DNA from: Lepisosteus oculatus
Lineage: Eukaryota; Chordata; Actinopteri; Semionotiformes; Lepisosteidae
DNA length: 64,000 bases
Direction of reading: 5' to 3'
Assembly (NCBI RefSeq): GCF_040954835.1
Contig: NC_090697.1
Span: 8,320,501-8,384,500, forward strand
Below are positions 58,141 to 64,000 of this stretch, piece after piece. The notes under the pieces are model-generated. The model searched no databases, was not told the origin of the DNA, and saw only the letters and a list, made by a program, of their open reading frames with translations. Numbering within the stretch: position 1 is the first letter of the stretch; each line of letters opens with the position of its first letter. Both the position numbers and the translations under genes were made by a program.

Positions 58141-58727
58141 ATAATAATAATAATAATAATAATTGCTTACACTTATATAGCGCTTTTCTGGACACTCCAC
58201 TCAAAGCGCTTTACAGGTAATGGGGACTCCCCTCCACCACCACCAATGTGCAGCATCCACCTGGATGATGCGACGGCAGCCATAGTGCGCCAGAACGCTC
58301 ACCACACATCAGCTATCAGTGGGGAGGAGAGCAGAGTAATGTAGCCAATTCATAGAGGGGGATTATTAGGAGGCCATGATTAGTAAGGGCCAATTGGAAA
58401 TTTGGCCAGGACACCGGGGTACACCCCTACTCTTTTCGAGAAGCGCCCTGGGATTTTTAATGACCACAGAGAGTCAGGACCTCGGTTTTACGTCTCATCC
58501 GAAGGACGGCGCCTGTTTACAGTATAGTGTCCCCATCACTATACTGGGGCATTAGGACCCACATGGACCACAGGGTGAGCGCCCCCTGCTGGCCCCACTT
58601 ACACCTCTTCCAGCAGCAACCTTAGTTTTTCCCAGGAGGTCTCCCATCCAGGTACTGACCAGGCTCACACCTGCTTAGCTTCAGTGGGTTGCCAGTTGTG
58701 AGTTGCAGGGTGATATGGCTGCTGGCT
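58141..58727 (-). repeat. 5S-derived SINE, full length and young
   Basis: This is the clearest copy of the family. Read on the minus strand it has a 5S-rRNA-like head (CACTGAAGCTAAGCAGG, TACCTGGATGGGAGACCTCC), a unique body with GTCATTAAAAATCCCAGG and AATCATGGCCTCCTAATAAT, and an L2-like tail (AGCGCTATATAAGTGTAAGC) ending in (ATT)n. The arrangement suits the 5S-Deu-L2 type of vertebrate SINE. That class name is my inference from the layout. Confidence 0.92.
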
Positions 58728-59557
58728 AATGATTTTTGAGTATTTTTATTGCATAGAGCCAATGTTTTAGGATTTATCTCTAGTATAAACTAGTCAATGG
58801 CCATGTTAGCAAAGACTTTAATCTATGTAATCTCAACCAAATCCGCTGAAAACGTCTCAGAGGGACTTTGCCTTTCAGATGTTGAATCAAACACAGGCTG
58901 TAGACCCACAGTCCAGTACTTCTGTTGACATTCATACAATGTATAAGTACTGTATATTGCTGCCTTTCACACAGCTTTAGAAAGATGGTGTTCAGGAGCA
59001 TGGAGAATACATCTTATTCATAAGACTGGATATAAATCCATCCATCTTCTAACCTCTTTATCCAATAGAGGATTGCCAATAAAGGACCACTTCACCACCA
59101 TGGTGCCCTGGATATAATCCATACAGTATATACAAATTTATATTGGTTGAGTTTATTACACTGAAAAAAACATTTCAGCTTAGAGTTTAGGAACTCTAGG
59201 AATACTGCTAAGATTAGATAAACATGACAGACAGTAGAAGCAAATTTAAACAGCTTACTTATTTAAAGGCTATATTTCTTTTTAACTGGAAAAAAAAGAT
59301 TTACAAAACAGCATTAAAATCAATGGAAGGAAAATCAGAAATGTATAACACTACAAGCATGATAAATTAAAAGAATATTGAAAATGACTCTCACATCAAA
59401 AAATACATATTTATACACTCTCCGTGCATTTGTTTACTGTAGTTTTTGACGTCTTATTTTATCACCAGTGTTGTATTGGGCATTACAGCTGAAACAGTAA
59501 ATAACACTGGTAGGTCAGTTCCATTATACCCAAGAAAGCAATGCTCAGAGCACATAA

Positions 59558-61218
59558 TCAATCCCATCGGGATGATTTTCTTCTCATGTGTCTTGTTCCT
59601 TCGCTGTCAATGGCTTCGTACAAGTCTTGCTTGTTCTCTGTGGTGGCATGAAGATATCCAAGGTATCCCACACACAGTGAGAGTGTGAGCAGTCCAATAG
59701 CCATCACAGGCTTGTTCTGTAATTTAGAAACAACAACATTACATATACTGTAGGATAAGCATCCGACATGTTGCAAAATTATTCAGACCCTTGCTCAGTT
59801 TTTACATTTTGCTTTAAACATGCAGTCATAACAACTTAAAGTAACAAATAATATATACGGTACACAACCTACTCCACACATTCAAAAACAGAAAGCAAGA
59901 AGCAAATAAACATGAAAGATACTGGAAATACAAAAGTTATGGGCATATAAGTATTCAAAGCCTTTGCTGTGGTAATTCACAAAAAATCACATTAACAAAC
60001 CACACAATTATCTGAGTTGTCTCTGTTAGTAATAATAGTGGTTAATGATCAACATTCATTTTTTTGAAAGAGTTGTTGTTCATTGGCAGTGATGGAGAAA
60101 ATGTCCATGGACCAACCATACCCCTGTCATTACACAAAAGGAGTTTGTATGGAACTGAAAAAAAAACTTGTTGAATCTAACATGGGATTTTGCAACAAAG
60201 CACCTACATGACACTGTAAGTGTGTGACAAAAGGATCTGGGTCAGACAAAACAAAATCGTAACTTTTTGTCTAAATGCAAAACATGACATTATCTAATGC
60301 AAACCAAACATGGTGCATCACTCAGTCAGCCTCATCCCTGCTGTTGAGCATGGTGGTGGCAGCATTATGTCATAGCTCTGCTTTTCATCGGCAGGTACTG
60401 GGAAGATTGTCAGGAGATGAAGCAAACAGGGAAACTTGCTCCAGACAAATTCTGGCTTCTTAAGCTAAACCTAAACCGGGGACAAAAATTAACCTTTCAG
60501 AAGGACAATGATCAAAAGCAACACTGTAGTGGCTTGAGTATAAGAAAGCATTATAAAGCTGACCTTTATAAGTTAAACTCCTGACTTGAATCCTATTGAG
60601 AATCTGCAGACGGGCTTGAAAACTGCTTTTCATAAGCAATCTCCAAGCTACAGTACATGAGAGGGTTTAAGCAAGGAACTATGCATTTACTTACAGTAAC
60701 TCAGTATTGAGTTATAACCCAATGGACATAAGGTGATCGGATACTTCAGAATCACCATGTTCATGTCAGTGGAAAGTGCAAGCTGATGGAGTAAAAAAAA
60801 GTGAGCAGTCCATCATAACTTCCCACATCATCAGTGACAGGACATCGTCCCATGAAGATAAGGCACTTCCGCTTAAAGGGAGCAGATTTCTAACCAAATA
60901 AGAACTGAAATTTATCACACTTCCAACCAGTGTTATCTTGATGTTTTCTGTCTCACAATGACAGTACTCAGCATTTGACGTTCATCACTTGCTCTTTGGT
61001 ATTCATTATCCTTCAGCAGGCCTGAACAAACACTGAGCCACGAGTCACTAAAGCTCGCTAGCAGCCGCCGGGACCCTTACTGGTTTGATGAAGAGCTCGG
61101 GGTTGATGGCACGGAACAGCGTGGTAGTCTGAACTCCCCTCAGCCCCGGGGCTCTGTAGCCCTGCTCCTTCGGCAGCTCGGTCTTTGCCTTGCCCGGGTC
61201 AGGAGAGGGTGAGGACAT
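59558..61218 (-). CDS. SMIM8: Small integral membrane protein 8, complete
   Basis: Two coding exons (minus), 61081-61218 and 59558-59716, join in phase 0 at GT-AG sites and give 98 residues, against 97 in human. The conserved blocks are [20 protein letters not shown], the single membrane helix around [20 protein letters not shown] (residues 47-66), [19 protein letters not shown] and the basic end MRRKSSRWD. The molecular role of SMIM8 is not known; the sequence shows only a single-pass protein with an N-terminal soluble part of about 46 residues and a charged tail. An acceptor (CTGTGTGCAG) lies nine bases before the ATG, so the leader is spliced. A good donor near 62327 suggests a non-coding first exon. 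The gene sits beside the CFAP206 region, as in human. Confidence 0.95.
59765..60680 (+). mobile_element. Tc1-like transposon relic
   Basis: The left end has TTGCAAAATTATTCAGACCC, similar to the inverted repeat of the 21732-23688 element. Further on, GAGCATGGTGGTGGCAGCAT encodes a GGGS-type transposase block, followed by a TTTCAGAAGGACAATGATCA block corresponding to the catalytic NDPKH region. Stops and frameshifts are frequent. The right border is uncertain. It lies in the SMIM8 intron. Confidence 0.6.
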
Positions 61219-62324
61219 GGTCAGGGCCTGCACACAGAACCTGCACACAAGCACGCATCACTGTCCTTGGCTGCTCCCGCTCACAGATGAAAGCAAGTTA
61301 TGTTCCGCCGTTAATTCACTGCTTAAACCTTTAAAATCCTGCTGCACCATCTTACATCCTGATTAGAAGAAGGACCGTGACATTAATATAACAGAGAGAG
61401 ATGTGTTCTGCAGTGTCATGTACTGGCCCATGGTAACTGTGCATTACGCTCTCAGAACTCTAAGGCACTGATTTTCACTCCTGGTTCTTGAGGGAAACTG
61501 TATCTGTTCTCTTAATTGGTCTGCTGTCAGTGTTTCCAGCTCTTTTCTTGGCCATGATTATAAATTACCTACGAACCCTTTGGGACTGTGATTCTTATAC
61601 TTGTCCTAGAAACTGACACCTGAGAGATGAGATCATTGAATTACACACTACTGACTGGGTCGGTGTAACACAAATCAATTGGACCAACGAATAAACTAAT
61701 ACTAAAAAACAATAAATGTGCCCTCATCACACACTTTTGTTATACACAGGGAATACACGTGGCCAAAAAAAATAAAATGTATAAAATGTACAATCAAGGT
61801 CTTTAAACTTCGTCTTCCGAAGGAAACATATTCACTTGTTAGTTAGAAATAACAGAATAACGCGCTGTGCTCAAGCCCCTAAGCATTATTTAAGCACACG
61901 CATAAAGCTAAAGAACTGTCGACTGTGAAATTTTTGAACGATTATGTTATTAACCAGAAAAAGCAAATGATCAGTGACTGCTTATACACACCGAAAGTGC
62001 AGTTTTATTGTGTCTCGTTGAAGTGGTTCATTTTATTGACTAAATGGCTGACAATGATGACAAAAGATCCCTATTTATACCTTGTACATTTATGTCACAT
62101 ATAACCCACCTGCTGGTTCATATTCATTGAGTATTTAGGTACAATACATACTCTTTTAATACTCGATATATTTGGCCTTCTGTAGCTACGATATTAAGCA
62201 CACGAATTCATGGTTCCCTTTTCACTATTATCGTATATCTGCTTAGTTAATGTCTGAAGCAGTAAATACGCCTCAATTGTCCAGCGCTCATATTTTAAAC
62301 CGAAATCAAAAGTTAGTTACCTGC

Positions 62325-62460
62325 TCACTCCTCTGTAACAGGCAACAACATAAAACAACCTACTTCCATCGGGAAGAAATTGTGAAGAGCGATGAAAATA
62401 CTTCGGCAAACGAGACAGCGCCCTCTGCTGCCGGGCATACCGACACGGTACATTGAAAAT
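62325..62460 (-). other. Probable non-coding first exon of SMIM8
   Basis: The minus strand reads GGAGTGAGCAG followed by GTAACTAAC, a good donor, about 1.1 kb upstream of the coding exon acceptor. The left border is set by that donor near 62322-62327; the right border is a guess. Confidence 0.45.
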
Positions 62461-62467
62461 ACTGTAC

Positions 62468-62481
62468 GTTGCCAAGGAAAC
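62468..62481 (+). promoter_or_regulatory. Near-consensus RFX X-box upstream of SMIM8
   Basis: GTTGCCAAGGAAAC differs from the X-box consensus by one base in the second half-site. Its position just outside the predicted first exon is suggestive, but one such near match can occur by chance. Confidence 0.35.
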
Positions 62482-64000
62482 CCCTCGCTTATTGGTGCTC
62501 CAGCAGATCCAGTAGATCTCTAACTATACCGATGCTAACACAAATATCCGTGTCATAAATTTAGAAGAGCTGTAAAAATGTATTCATCATCCAGAAGTGT
62601 TGTTTTTGTCCATCAGGTTTGAGCCACAGTTGCTCCAGGGTGCTATGTTAAAACTTTCATAGGGTGCTATTTTGCAGTTGCCACTATGAGCCAGCTGTTT
62701 TGGTTTGAATGAACTGACTGACGTGAAGGAATAATTCCATTGCCGAACAGCAGGAAGAAAGCTCTGCTTTTGCTAAACAGCTGGAATGTGGCTGCTGACC
62801 TGATCATTTTTGAGGCCCGGTAAAAGATGCCTTCACTGTAATTGATCTGCTTTTTAAACCTCATCTGCACACAGTCCTTGGCATCACCAATAACTTAAAG
62901 TACATTATTTTCAACAACACACATAACTTGATGTAGTCTTTCCTCAACATGTTAAGACATCACTCCCTAATTTCCGACTGAATAAGTCTTACGTGAAAAT
63001 CTTCAGATGAAGATGAACAGACAGCCAGAGAGCTGAAAGAAAATGTCAAATCTCAACTGAAACAGAAAACTGAACTCAGCTTGTCAGCAATGAAGAACTT
63101 TACTGGGTCCAGAACAAACAGACACAGAGGAAAGTGGTTCCCCCAGATACAATTTGAGTGGTCGGTACTTTTTAATTAGCACCTGATTATGTCCTGGAAA
63201 ACAATTGACTTTTAAATGTCTATACGCAAAAGGAAAACTGCATTCATAAAATAATTTTCCACAGGTGGGCCTGCTTTTGTAAACTGAGGCAGAAAAAGAG
63301 CCTAACTTTGATCTGTAAAAAACTACATTCAAATAAAGAAGATTGACATATTCTGTCTGATGAATTTAAAAAGAAAACTCTTCACTTCCCTTCAAAAATA
63401 CAGCTCCTGTCCCAAAATGTAGTCTTGAGTCCCTACTGTGGCCAGAAACTGATTTCAAACCATTTAGTCTTCACATGTTATATTATCATACTTAATAGAA
63501 TTCCTCAAAAATATCTCATCTGTGTTTGTATTTTTTGTTATCTTCTGCAAACGTTTTGATAGTGAATCTGAATCCTTTACCTTTTCTGAACCAAATGGAA
63601 ATCCTGGACTTTATTTGGGCTATCTGTCAGTTTTGAGTGAGGTTTGTGTGTGAACAGCCTCTTCAGTCATGAAGAGAGACTGTGGGGAATGAGCTGCTGT
63701 CCTCAGTCACCTGGCCAGCTGGAAGAAGACAGTTTTTGAAACCAGAGTGGAGGCCAGCAGGTGACTAGAAAACATCTGTTCTCTAGAGACAGAGGGCTGA
63801 TCTTGTGTTATATGATTGCATCAGAGGAATGGAAGTGTCTGACCAACCTGGTGTTTAATGGATACTGGACCTTTTGAGAATTCTGGACATGTGTTTTGAG
63901 AAGAGACTCAGACTCAGATTTCAAATTTTGACATTTGAAAATACTGTAGCTGTTTTGAGAAGAGTCTCCAAGAAAGACAGTGAAAGAGTTTCCGAGATAA
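62482..64000. other. Intergenic sequence, right edge
   Basis: No coding exon with splice support, RNA gene or clear repeat is visible. Several short frames exist on both strands, but none is recognisable. Confidence 0.5.

Larger units (their letters stand above)
55801..59557. other. Intergenic region between the fusion gene and SMIM8
   Basis: Apart from one candidate orphan exon (56981-57095), a SINE (58141-58727) and probable SMIM8 3' UTR at the right, I see no gene. Frames of 60-120 codons here lack homology and splice context. Confidence 0.5.

Overview
The window is vertebrate nuclear DNA and most resembles a ray-finned fish, perhaps a non-teleost such as a gar, bowfin or sturgeon. I infer this from compact multi-exon genes with GT-AG introns, many 5S-rRNA-derived SINEs with an L2-like (ATT)n tail, relics of Tc1-like transposons, and gene order matching human 6q15. 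The species is not certain.

Layout, left to right: 972-1591 (+) the last three exons of RARS2; 6325-16206 (-) complete SLC35A1 in 8 coding exons, convergent with RARS2; 16515-16796 (+) a small intronless ORF of unknown function, head to head with SLC35A1 across a CRE/ETS promoter; 19074-30401 (-) complete CFAP206 in 12 coding exons, with a non-coding first exon and a ciliary RFX X-box near 31.6 kb; 35044-55577 (-) a 22-exon gene for a predicted 1910-residue protein; 59558-61218 (-) SMIM8 in two coding exons with a likely non-coding exon near 62.3 kb. All coding exons of SLC35A1, CFAP206, SMIM8 and the 22-exon gene were joined by hand; splice phases and totals agree with intact reading frames.

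The notable object is the 22-exon gene. Its frame is uninterrupted across every splice. The product begins with a CRAL-TRIO (Sec14-like) domain, continues with helical spectrin-repeat-like segments, then two long disordered stretches separated by a short helical region, and ends in a full-length 377-residue actin domain. Most catalytic actin positions align exactly (Gln137, Asp154, His161, His73), but Asp157 is Asn, Gly15 is Ser and the DNase-I loop is changed. I know of no described protein joining CRAL-TRIO/spectrin modules to a whole actin. It lies between SMIM8 and CFAP206, where human carries C6orf163; one orphan exon near 57.0 kb may be a remnant of that gene.

The rest is introns and intergenic DNA with many mobile elements: at least eleven copies or fragments of one 5S-derived SINE (two almost identical), an approximately 2 kb inverted-repeat DNA element containing transposase debris, LINE fragments, a palindromic MITE-like element, a large stem-loop repeat present twice, and an approximately 0.5 kb segment duplicated about 3 kb apart. 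RARS2 (mitochondrial translation), SLC35A1 (Golgi CMP-sialic acid transport), CFAP206 (axoneme) and SMIM8 have unrelated jobs; their adjacency is conserved synteny, not an operon.
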